NCBI GenBank assembly: GCA_023678885.1
Contig: CM042986.1
Location: forward strand, 1,054,001 to 1,118,000
Direction: 5' to 3'
From: Pogostemon cablin
Lineage: Eukaryota > Streptophyta > Magnoliopsida > Lamiales > Lamiaceae
DNA length: 64,000 nt
In this document: positions 54,321 through 64,000 of the stretch, piece after piece
Layout: each line of letters opens with the position of its first letter
Numbering within the stretch: position 1 is the first letter of the stretch
Program-made: the position numbers and the translations under genes
Notes under the pieces: model-generated
What the model was told of the DNA's origin: nothing
The model's database searches: none
The model's input: the letters and a program-made list of their open reading frames with translations, nothing else

Positions 54321-56837
54321 TCACTCCTCAACTGACTGTTGATCATGTCTACTAGTGTCCTCCATTGACCCAATGGAAGATTCAAAAGATGGAGAAGTAG
54401 AAACCTCCCCAGCTGTGCTGGAAAACGAATTTGATCTCCTCGTATTGCTGCTGCTAAAATCCTTCCCTTTAGCATCCATGTTAAGATACTCTGTCAAGAT
54501 CCTCTTCACTCCGAATCCACGAGCCGGAAGCTTTGTCATTTGCATGTATGGAGTGGCGTTTCCCTTAGCAGGGCTTATCATGTGTGAAGGTGAGAAGCTT
54601 AAAGATGTCTTATACGATGCAACACCGATGTTTTTATGAGTGATCATGCCTACTTTAGAGATGGAGATGAGCTGATCCGAGTGCTTGGACAAGTCGTCTA
54701 CGTATAGTAGGTCGTCTATCCGTGCTACGATGTTGAATGCCAAGCTTTCAAGAACTCTGGAGTAGCTCTCCAGTACTGATTTTCCAACATCCTAGGAAAA
54801 CAAAGTGAGGGCATACATGAACATAGGCTCAAATCATCATTAATATCAAATGTTCTTTTTTTTACTATTGTTACCTTGTTGAATTGGATTTTGCTCATGT
54901 CTAAGGTGGTCTGAGGTAGACCAGGGAAGCGTTGCTTCAAGCAGACGAGGAGGCTCTCGGCCCGCCCCGCCATCACTTCTCGTTTATCAGCATCACCAAC
55001 CAAATCTTTAACCATCTCCCATGATGACCTTGAATTAGACCTGTGTGCTCTATGTAAAGGCTTTGATTTCATCTTTTGGCGCCATAAAAGGACCGTTGCC
55101 TCGACTTTGTTGGCGAGCTCCAACGCTTGGTGCTCGGACGACAAGTCGAGGCAGTCGAACAAACATTCAGGAGAAAACTGATCCGAGCTGATGTATCTAT
55201 GGATAACATCTCCCAAACTTGCTTTTCCATTCTACAAGAATTAACAGCAGCCACATCAAGAACCATTAAAGAAAATCATCCATCAAACATTCTTGTCCTT
55301 AAGTACCTTTGGGAGAGCTTCTAAATACGAATCGGGTATATCCATTTCAGATAAGGCAGCATTGTTGATAGCCATAGCTGCTTTCAGGATCTGGTTCGTG
55401 GCATCACGCCTGTGCTGCAACATCTTTCTTGCATCGTCGCTGAGGCCACCAGGATGCACACGAGGAACGGGCAGCCACCATTTCTCTTCTTGACGAGGGA
55501 GGGGCTTACGAAACGAGGATGTTCCATCAGCTTCTGGGGTTAGAATACCTTGTTCAACATACCAGAACTCTGAATTCTCAAAGCTGTCCAATATTCCCTA
55601 CAACAAGAGGCTAAGAAATGAGAATCACTAAACAAACAGTTCAAGAAAAAAAAGACAATTAAAGAAGTTAGTATCTCACGAGTAACATGTTGCCTAGTTT
55701 GCGCAATGCAGGAAGGTTAACGTAAAGATCCGCCCGGGGTCTTGAAGTCATGACCTTAATCGAGACGAATAGAGTAAACAGACATGTACAATTCAGACAA
55801 CAATGAAAGACAGCATTGACATGATCAATTCTAACATAACTAAAGTAAGACATTTGTTTTCATGAATCATGCTCACTTCGAGTTTGCTTCCATTGGGTAA
55901 AGTTTGCCAAGATGGAATCAACTCAACAATGTGATCACTAACACAGAGGAGCCAATCCATTTCTCTTCTCCACATTAGTTTCTTCTCTAGTTGTAAAGGC
56001 TCTAGTCTCCAAATTTGTCCAAAAAGTGTAGCTAAAGACAAACAAGGACAGTATCATGGTGAAAACATTCATAGCATAAGTGAATGATCATGAATAGTGT
56101 GTAAGAACTAACCACAAAGATTTGTGATTGCATTTGATATAGCCAGAGCAGTGCAAACCCCATTGCCACAACCAGACATGTCTTCACCAAGCAGCAATTT
56201 TGCAAATCTTTCTTTCATCATCTCAGTTTCTATACATATGTAATCAAATTTAGCAAATGGGGTTTTATAATCTCAATTAAAAAAAAAAGGAAAAATATGA
56301 AGAGTTGGCACCTGAAAGACATGACCCCTGTTTCTCTAACTTCCTCTTGTCCAAATGGGGTTTCTCCACCTCTTGAGATTTGTTGTTGTTCTGCATTGGC
56401 CAACCCATTAAAGGGGGTGAAGATGAATCCTCAGAGCTACTATTTTCATCATTCAAAGTGGCCTCAGAAGCCAAGAAATCAGAATTTAAACTGCTTTCTC
56501 CACTCTCTTCTTCAACTCTGCACTCATCCTCAGCCCCCCTTTCTCTCTCCTCTTCTTTCTCACTCTTCAATGCCTCTGCCTCCATTTTAGCTGCGATGTA
56601 ATCTGGAGAATCACAATACACAGAGTTGTTCACTAGCATTCCATCAAAATGATACCTCCTACTTGAAACTCTGGCTTTATCTCTCAAGAACTTAACTGAT
56701 TTCGACACCCACAATGAGAATGCAGACGTGGGGTTGGAGTTTCTTGGAAACCCTTTGTGATCTAAAGGCAGAAAAGGTTTGATCTTTGTTGGGTTCTCAC
56801 CGACAACCTCAGTTTCCTCGAGAGCTCTAATATCCAT
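54321..56837 (-). CDS. ROPGEF: Rop guanine nucleotide exchange factor (PRONE domain), 7 exons
   Basis: Activates plant ROP/RAC small GTPases by swapping GDP for GTP at the plasma membrane, often downstream of receptor kinases, in polar growth and signalling. Exons in transcript order: 56837-56312, 56229-56113, 56031-55877, 55754-55680, 55597-55307, 55231-54875, 54791-54321. All have GT..AG borders and consistent phases: 1992 nt, 663 residues. The variable N-terminus (1-175) has an acidic Glu/Ser-rich stretch. The PRONE domain spans about 176-545 (ETEMMKERFAKLLLGEDMSG; WRREMDWLLCVSDHIVEL; MTSRPRADLYVNLPAL; EEKWWLPVPRVHPGG; ARIDDLLYVDDLSKH). The Ser-rich C-terminal tail (about 546-663) is the part known to be autoinhibitory or phosphorylated in the family. 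No damage seen. Which ROPGEF number it is cannot be decided here. Confidence 0.95.
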
Positions 56838-56971
56838 AGGGTGACAACTTCAGCTTCAACCATGGTTGGTTGTTGAAAGTCTTTAAAACAAGAAGGAAGT
56901 GAGAATGGGAGTGGAAATGGCAATAATGGTCAGAGATAATTGCACAAGCACTGAAGAGCAAGAATGATGTC

Positions 56972-57014
<43 letters not shown>

Positions 57015-57640
57015 ATGATTGGATATGGAGGTTTTATGCAGAGTGATTTTGGAAGTATTAAGGGGACCAAGAATGTGCAATGAGGCTCCTGAATGCTCCC
57101 TCTTTTTGCTTAAATTAGGCTCTTACACACTTTCACTCCATTACGTGTTACCATTTGCTTCAACAATAGCTCTCACTTAATCATTACACCAACTCATTAA
57201 TCACACCTAAAAAAGCTAATTGCAATAGTACTCTAAATAATACTTGCATTCATTTATTTTTCCCAATTTATTTGATCAATCAACGTTAACATTGACTTAT
57301 GTTCTTGACTAGAAAAAATGTGTATATGTTTTTTTTATTTTGCATTGAAGCATATTATGGTCAAGGCAATTATAACCACGTAGAAAATAGAAGAATGTGA
57401 TCTTCATCGAAATCCTGTACATTTGTCAGGTTAGAAAAGAAAGTATGGATTCACATGTACATGGAAGGTTATGGAGTAGATTTTTGTGGATGCATGCTGA
57501 CAAAAATCATGTTCTCTGGCTGTTTTGATTCATCATTACAAGTGAAGATGACCCATTGTCTGGATTCAACAAGTAGTGCATTTCCATGGAGTTTAAACAT
57601 ATGAAATGTGTACTAGAGGCATGATACCTGTAAAAACTTG
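56838..57640 (-). promoter_or_regulatory. ROPGEF upstream region
   Basis: Probable 5' UTR and promoter. A (GA)n microsatellite (CT on the sense strand) lies at 56974-57011, a common type of plant core-promoter/5' UTR element. The more distal part, from about 57273, is repeated in decayed form at 60676-61010. Confidence 0.6.
56974..57011. repeat. (GA)n microsatellite
   Basis: About 18 uninterrupted GA units in the ROPGEF leader or promoter, CT-rich on the coding strand. Confidence 0.93.
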
Positions 57641-58802
57641 TAAACTATATTCTCTGTGGCTTTGTATTTTATGTAAATACAAAAAACTTTTTGAGTTACT
57701 CTATTAACCTAAGTTAATTATAATCTGAATTAAATTGATTGAAGTGGAGGATACATATTGAATCAATGAGAATAATAGAATTTTATATTTTTATTTTTCT
57801 CTTATCAAGTATGAGAATGAGAATCAACACTTTTTAATTCTCATTACCCTTTACCGTGTCTTTTAAGTATTGAATAAAATGTATATTGTGTGTTAAACAC
57901 AAATAATAATTATGAAATTAAAATATATTGTTATGATATTGTGATATTAATATCATTTCTTTATTTGAAATGTGGAGAAATTATTGAGAGTGAAAACAAA
58001 AATGTGTACATTAAATTATGATGAGATTGCGAAAGTAATAAAAATCAAATTGAGTTAGTTTGTGTTTATTAAGATTTATTTGGTGGGGGGGGGGGGGGGG
58101 GGGGGGGGTTTGTTGTTATGGATTAACATAGCTTATAATAATGATTCTAATAATGGATTGAAAGCATGCTTGAAATTGAATTTACCTTGAAATATGCTAA
58201 TTGCTCACACTTAGTATATTAATCAGTATTTGGTTGCAGTTGAGATTATATACAAAGTACTGCTAGTTTTTTCCAACATCCAATTGTATTTTGTAACTTT
58301 CCTTGTAAGGTGAAAATCAGTCCAATCTTTGTCATAGTGTTGTAGTGATGGTGGTTATAACAGAATGAAGAATAAAAATAAGATCAAACCAATCCTACCA
58401 ACTTTTACATTCTTGCTTTTAACCTTTTATTTTGTACCGTTCTTTTCATATCTGTCCAATTAGTGTGAATCAAGAAGTTTTTAAATTTGGTTCACATATT
58501 TGCCCTAAAATAATAATAAAAAATAGACACTCAAGGATACAAAATTTCCAATTAATTAGCCAAAAAAAAAATCATATGATTGAATTAACATATAAATGAA
58601 TAAGATTTATTTAAATTGAGATTTTTCACCAAGCCTCCCATCCTTTACTAAATCACGGAATAGTATTTCTTAAATCATACTGCTTGTCCATTGTTAATGT
58701 GTGATGAGGGGTGATAACAAGAAAAAGAGAAGAAAGAAGATAGGATGCAAAATTAGGATGAACAAAATAATGAGAACTCTATTTTCAAATCTTGATTAAT
58801 AG
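57641..58802. other. AT-rich spacer
   Basis: No gene. Contains a run of 24 G (58085-58108). Confidence 0.55.
58085..58108. repeat. Poly-G run of 24
   Basis: Twenty-four consecutive G in otherwise AT-rich DNA. Length is likely uncertain in any assembly. Confidence 0.9.
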
Positions 58803-59229
58803 TAGAGATGTCAATGGGTCGGGGCGGGGCGGGTAGTTGAGTCCTCGGACCCATTCTTTTGCCGCGGGTCCGGGCCGCCCCGTGACTCGTACGGGGCGGG
58901 GCAGGTCCGACTCGTTTTTTGCCCATTTTGATTTTTTATTTTATTTTAAATATTTATGTCTATTATAAATAATGTGTAATATATATTATTTCATTTAATT
59001 TGTAATTATATAAATAGAAATATCATATATTTTCTATTTAATTAATCAATTAAGCAAATATATCTTATAAATAATGAATATAATAAAAAATATAAATATT
59101 GAATGGGTCCAAACGGGTCATTATTACTACCCAGACCCGCCCTATTCTTGATACGGGCCAGGTCGGGTTCGCCCCAAATTTACGGGTCAGGGCGGGTCAG
59201 GGCGAGCCGGGCCATTTTTTACATCCCTA
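58803..59229. mobile_element. GC-ended hAT MITE with 8-bp target duplication
   Basis: An exact 8-bp duplication, ATTAATAG, lies at 58795-58802 and 59230-59237. The ends TAGAGATGTCAATGG and (reverse complement) TAGGGATGTAAAAAATGG are inverted repeats. Inside them are very GC-rich blocks (GGGGCGGGGCGGG; GGGCGGGTCAGGGCG) around an AT-rich core. This is a known kind of plant hAT MITE. 427 bp, no coding. Confidence 0.92.
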
Positions 59230-59237
59230 ATTAATAG

Positions 59238-60240
59238 AATATTCATAATTTTCTAATCTTCATAATCTCTCTAACTCTCCAATACATCATGTATTTACAG
59301 GAGAAAGAATATGGAGGCTCAATAAATGAAAACAGCCTCCAAACTTCTAACATAAATAAAAATTCAAAGTTATTTGACCAAACATTGAACATAATTTGAA
59401 TGGAAATAACTCCCTACATACTTAGAATTTGATGATCAATTATATATAGCTGTAAAGATAATTGAGTTGGATTTCCAATGACACCAGAAATGCATTAATC
59501 GGAGGTATGTAGAGAGAGTAATGACGGAAATACTGAAATGTGGTAGATTTAACGAATTTCGCCCTGCATCAGTGTCTATTTATATTTTGCATGTGAATTA
59601 AAGAGTATGATTATTTTATGAGTAGTGAATAGTTATATTAATAAGGAGTGTGGGTCCCATATTTAATTGTATTTTATTTGAATTTACATGTAGCATTTTT
59701 AATATAAAATTATAATTAATTACAAAAGTATAAAATTATGGTCTTGCACAAGAGTGTCTCGACTCAATCGCTTTAATGGTTGCTTATATACGTGTCTGAT
59801 AAAAGAACAAAGAAACGGACCGCGCTACGGGCTCCCCTTCCGCCTTCATCTAACAGTGAACTAAAATTTGTGAAAATGGAAAAATCAAGCCGAACTAAAA
59901 TATAAAATTTTCGATTATACGGTTTGGTTTTGGTTTTGAATTATATAAGAATTTCGACTATTCGATTTTGAAGTTTAAAAAAATCTCAAATAACTGAAAT
60001 CGAACCGATATTTAATATAGAGTGAGACTCTTGTGCCCCCAAGGACACCTTGTCCCTTTGGAATTTCCGTGCCCCTTTAAAATTTAAACTCCTTGGCAAT
60101 ACATATGTTTAAATAGAATATGTAGAGGCAGAATTGTGTCTCGAAGGCGCAGGAGTTTTTCCCTTTAATATAATAACCCAGCCCATGTAAATGATTATAT
60201 ACCTTGGCCCAATAAAATATCCCAGGCCCAAATCATAGGA
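59238..60240. other. Spacer with a GGCCCA cluster at its right end
   Basis: No gene. Words CAGCCCATG, TTGGCCCAA and CAGGCCCAAAT occur at 60179-60235, just upstream of the next reading frame, and could be site II-type promoter motifs. Confidence 0.45.
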
Positions 60241-60288
60241 AACACTGTAGTTGCTGAATGTGGATATAAAGATGGATTATATATTGAA

Positions 60289-60603
60289 GTGCTTGCATTT
60301 TTCTGCAGGGATATAGTTCACAAACAATGGGGAAGCACGAAGAACGTATCAAGTGTTTTCAACAGAGCTGGAAAATATATGATGTTGGCTAATAAAGAGG
60401 AAGCTATCCAGTTGTTTCAGGCTCAAGAAGAGGAAAATAGGCTGTTGAAGGAACAGCTTTCTCCTGCCCAAACGAAATTGCGGGTTGTTGGTTTTCTTAT
60501 CCTCGTTATCATCCTTTCCAGTTGTCCAATATGTCAGTGTTGTAAACAAAATCTGAATTTGAGCAGCACAAACAGATTTCCTACGTTGGTTTCATTATCC
60601 TAA
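60289..60603 (+). CDS. Unidentified ORF or gene fragment with coiled coil and membrane anchor
   Basis: Frame of 104 residues. TTTCTGCAG at 60300-60308 looks like a splice acceptor, so the real coding part may be an exon starting at 60309 (reading DIVHKQWGSTKN) whose upstream exons are not here. Residues about 36-62 are Glu/Gln-rich and amphipathic (EEAIQLFQAQEEENRLLKEQ), likely a coiled coil. Residues about 65-78 are a hydrophobic helix (VVGFLILVIILSS), followed by four cysteines in CPICQCCKQ. That would suit a tail-anchored protein. I do not recognise the family. It sits between a site II-like cluster and a decayed ROPGEF fragment, so a transposed gene fragment is equally possible. Confidence 0.4.
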   Translation: MLAFFCRDIVHKQWGSTKNVSSVFNRAGKYMMLANKEEAIQLFQAQEEENRLLKEQLSPAQTKLRVVGFLILVIILSSCPICQCCKQNLNLSSTNRFPTLVSLS

Positions 60604-60637
60604 TAAGGATCTCTTGTTTGTACAGGAGTTGAAGGGG

Positions 60638-61010
60638 AGTTTCCTCGAGAGCTCTAACTGAATGTCTGAGAGAGAGATGATCAATCAACTTTAACATTGA
60701 CTTCAGTTCTTGACTTGAAAAAATGTGTGTATGTTTCTAATTTTTAAAAACTTGGTTCTATTATTGCATTGATGCATGTTATGATCAAGGCAATTATACC
60801 CACCTAGAAAATTTGTAGGAAAGTTTTGATTCACATGTACATGGAAGCTTATTAGATTTTTGTTGATGCATGATGCTGCTAGCTAACAAAAACATGTTCT
60901 TTGCCTGTTTTGATACAACAACTAGTGCATTCCAATGAAGTTTAAGTTTTAATGTCATACCATAACTGCATGTTGAAACATATGAAATGTGTACAAGAGG
61001 CAGTGGCTGT
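60638..61010 (-). pseudogene. Decayed duplicate of the ROPGEF 5' end and promoter
   Basis: AGTTTCCTCGAGAGCTCTAA (60638-60657) is identical to codons 3-9 of the ROPGEF gene (56811-56830). It is followed by GAATGTCTGAGAGAGAGATG (matching about 56963-57000) and then by sequence collinear with 57273-57640: TTCACATGTACATGGAAG, then AACATATGAAATGTGTAC. The start codon and about 270 bp between are lost. No further ROPGEF coding sequence is present, so this is a truncated duplication. Confidence 0.8.
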
Positions 61011-62329
61011 AAACTTTAATACTTATATTAATCACACTCATTTTTTACATTGTTTTATTAACTTTTACAAGATTTTTCAACTTGTTGGGCTAAAAATTAA
61101 ATAATGCCCTCTTCTGACAATATATGGGTTGTCCCAATTAAAATTCACATCATAATAGGTTCTAAATCCTGGCCCAAAATTTTACATCAACATTGCTGAA
61201 TATTTTTGAGCCTGGCCAAACGCATGTAAGAATTCCTATTTACACACACGGAGTCACACACGCATGAGATATACCTTCGTGCAATAATAAGGTATCATCT
61301 TCTAAATATCGAGTGTTACTTTAAAAGAATAATAATTTGTTGTATATAAAAATTATTTTTTTTTTGTTTAAAAAAAAAACAATTAGTTATACAGAATAGT
61401 AACGATGTATTATTATACAAACTAGTAGAAAAATGGGTCACTAAAACTTTGTGCTAAAAGACGTACAAGTACTCACTATAAGGGATGTATTTATGAAGAT
61501 TTTTTGAGTTATTGCGTGTGGAATTATTGAATTGTGTGAGGACCCAAGGCGTGTATTCTCTTGTCGATTGATTTAGTTGTCTTTTATCTTAAATTTGTAG
61601 TGCGACTATTTGTCGGTAAATTATATACGTATTGCGCAATTCTAAAATAATTTATCTACCACAGTGGATGTTTATCCATGTGGAGTTCTTCTTCTGCCCC
61701 ACAATATATATGGATAATTTAAATGAATTAATATTCTAATTCTTGCACAAAATGGATTATATGCTATACAGCCAGCAGGCATGTACAACAACCACTTTAA
61801 TATCACCTTGGATATAATAAAGAAATAAAATTTTATTTTTAGAGACATAAATCATTATCCATGTAAATGAAAAAAAATACTCTTTAAATTATTATAAATC
61901 CTATTTATTAATTTGTATATAAAAAATTACTCTCTAAATATATAAATTATTATTTTTCTGAACAAAAAATACTATTAATCTTTAAAGAGTAATTTTTTAT
62001 ACATTAAAGTGTAATTTTTCAAAAAGTAGGTTCTAAGTATAAGCCTAATTCACATCAAACTCATTATACTTATAATAATAATGATATTTTCATAAATATG
62101 AATATATATGTGTTGATCAAGAGTAACTATTTGGATGTATGTGTTGATCAAGAGTAGTGCTATAAAAGATACTTTTTTTTAATAATAATGTTTATGAGAT
62201 GAATTGTAATATGGTCGACTAATTATCAAAGTATAATAGTTATATGTTTCTAAAATATGTTTATTAATAGTTAAATTATGCTTTATAAAATATAATGAAT
62301 AGAATTTAAAAGTATGATTTTAATTAATA
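61011..62329. other. AT-rich spacer
   Basis: No gene signal; long A/T runs and short old repeats. Confidence 0.55.
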
Positions 62330-62330
62330 T

Positions 62331-63676
62331 TCCATTCGTTCATTCGATAAGTGTTCATTTTGCTATTTTGGTCCGTCCCAATACAAAATGTCAATTTTTT
62401 TTGATTTGATGTGATACAACACAATAATAATATTATTATACTCAACCACTTACACATGGCCCCACACTCAATATTAATACAATTACCCACTACATATTAA
62501 AATATTATTTCTTTCACCTCATTAACTTAAGGAGAAAAATTTTACTATACCCTAATTTTTTTTATATATTTCTTTCTTATCCTAATTTTAACAATATATC
62601 TTTATATATCCCATTTGACCAAAATACCCTTTACACGAATTTTTGAGTAATATATTCAAGTAAAGCGTTCAAGTAAAACCATTTTTACGTGAAAAATCAT
62701 TAAAAAATATTTATTTGACACGAAAATATTTGACACGAAAATTTCATGTAAAAAATTACACATATTCGTGTTAATTTTTTTTTTTTAAAAAAAACTGAAC
62801 TCATTATTTGACACGAAAATATTTGACACGGAAATTTCGTGTAAAAAAATTACCCAAATTCTTGTTAATTTTTTTTTAAAAAAAAATCGAACTCATTATT
62901 TGACACGAAATTTTCGTGTAACAAATTACACAAATTCGTGTTAATTATTTTTAAAAAAACTCAAATAATTATTTGACACGAAAATATTTGACACGAAATT
63001 TTCATGTAAAAAATTACACAAATTCGTGTGAATTTTTTAAAAAAAAAAACTGAAATTATTATTTGACACGAAAATTTAGTGTAAAAAATTATACAAATTC
63101 GTGTTAATTTTTTTTAAAAAAAAAACTCAATTCATTATTTGACACGAAAATATTTTACACGAAATTTTCGTGTAAAAAATTACACAAATTCGTGTTAAAT
63201 TTAAAAAAAAAAACTGAACTCATTATTTGACACGAAAATTTCGTGTAAAAAATTACACAAATTCGTGTTAATTTTTTTAAAAAAAACACAATTCATTATT
63301 TGACACGAAAATTTCGAGTAAAAAATTACAAAAATTCGTGTTAATTTCTTTTTTTGAAAAAACTCAACTCATTATTTGACACGAAAATTTCATGTAAAAA
63401 ATTTAAAAATTCGTGTTAAAATTTTTTTAATAAAAAAACTCAACTCATTATTTGACAAAAAATTTTTACACGAATGTATTATTTTACACGAATTCATTTT
63501 CGAGTGAATGTTAAATTCGTCATTTCGGACAAAAAAAAGTTCCCCTTGTAATTGGGGTAATAAAGAAAAAGCTTAAAACCTGCAGGACACTTTTTACAAT
63601 TATTTCTAAAATATTACACTTCTTAATCCACATGCAAAAAGCAAATGGACACTTATCAAGGGGACGTATAGAGTAA
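62331..63676. mobile_element. Stowaway/mariner-like element enlarged by an internal tandem array
   Basis: The left end ATTCGATAAGTGTTCATTTT (62344-62363) matches the reverse complement of the right end, CTTGATAAGTGTCCATTTGC (about 63642-63661). These are flanked by CATTCGT- and ACGTCC-like outer bases and TA. About 1.35 kb overall, of which some 800 bp is the tandem array at 62711-63510. Confidence 0.6.
62711..63510. repeat. About ten tandem units (69-92 bp) rich in palindromes
   Basis: Units start at about 62711, 62799, 62891, 62960, 63050, 63125, 63214, 63287, 63362 and 63440 with CATTATTTGACACGAAAAT or similar. Each contains the palindrome ACACGAAAATTTCGTGT, then TTACACAAATTCGTGTTAA, then a T-run followed by an A-run. 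Longer units have an extra internal TATTTGACACGAAA. Length variation and point changes show an old but ordered minisatellite. Confidence 0.92.
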
Positions 63677-64000
63677 TTCTTAGTTAACTTTTTGTTTCCT
63701 TTCACTTTTATCTCAATATGTTAATCAATAAAAAACTTATTTATAGTACTAATTATATAAATAAATTAAAAAGTATAGAAAAAATACTCTTATTAAATAA
63801 AAATTTTAAAATTAAATGTTTATTTGACTATGAAAAATAATAAAATTTCCTTCTTTACTTAAGAAATTTCATTAAATAGAAATAAAGCAAAGTGTAGAAG
63901 ATTGAGAAACTATCTTTTTTTTTGTTCAATTTTATATTTTTTTATTTGTTTATTTTTTCAAAATTTGGTATTTTTTATCTACTTTTGAACCAAATTTTGT
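63677..64000. other. AT-rich spacer to window end
   Basis: No gene signal seen. Confidence 0.5.

Noticed and set aside
56297..56601. Plus-strand frames of 97 and 73 residues
   Set aside because: Antisense of ROPGEF exon 1.
62711..63510. CRISPR-like array (regular palindromic repeats)
   Set aside because: Spacers are not unique: the whole unit repeats, unit length varies, and the setting is a plant transposon-like element.

Overview
This window looks like nuclear DNA of a flowering plant, most likely a eudicot. The DNA is AT-rich. Most genes are split by GT..AG introns, and there is a nuclear tRNA-Asp gene. The families recognised are plant families (NPF transporter, RopGEF with a PRONE domain, DIR1-like lipid-transfer protein, plant-type F-box proteins, a PI31-like proteasome regulator). 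The transposons are also typical of plants: a Ty1/copia LTR element, hAT, Mutator-like, Stowaway-like and CACTA-like pieces, and a tRNA-derived SINE. A lamiid or other asterid is my guess from protein style only, with low confidence.

Layout. 168-6169 is a complete but defective copia retrotransposon with two LTRs, a 5-bp target duplication and several stops in gag-pol. 6508-9136 (minus) is a four-exon NPF5-type transporter gene. 9137-13640 is AT-rich spacer with a Stowaway-like MITE. 13640-26990 is a tandem segmental duplication of a unit [spacer / plastid-type basic protein gene / F-box gene]. In copy A the basic-protein gene is a fragment and the F-box gene is nearly complete (one frameshift). 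In copy B the basic-protein gene is intact and the F-box gene is a deleted remnant. 27775-28095 encodes a small membrane protein. 28380-30198 is a hAT element with an 8-bp target duplication and a truncated transposase. 30530-36960 is a second tandem duplication, of an F-box/LRR gene. Both copies are damaged, one by a long fold-back Mutator-like element whose empty site survives in the other copy.

37855-40542 is an intact nine-exon PI31-type proteasome regulator gene with site II promoter motifs. 41535-41886 is a two-exon cysteine-rich secreted peptide gene that is invisible as a single ORF. 41887-49550 is repeat-rich spacer with three long AT microsatellites, a CACTA-like end and a MITE. 50051-51341 is a five-exon plant gene of unknown function. 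52388-52820 (minus) is a DIR1-like lipid-transfer gene with a 17-nt last exon. 53237-53471 is a full-length SINE with a 16-bp target duplication. 54005-54076 (minus) is tRNA-Asp(GTC). 54321-56837 (minus) is a seven-exon ROPGEF gene whose first codons and promoter recur, decayed, at 60638-61010. 57080-64000 is spacer with a GC-rich hAT MITE, an unidentified coiled-coil/membrane ORF, and a Stowaway-like element swollen by about ten palindrome-rich tandem repeats.

The genes do not form a pathway; they are independent neighbours, as is usual in plants. I did not find a new multi-gene system. The most informative structures are the two tandem duplications with complementary decay, and several transposon insertions dated or proven by an empty site in the paralogous copy.
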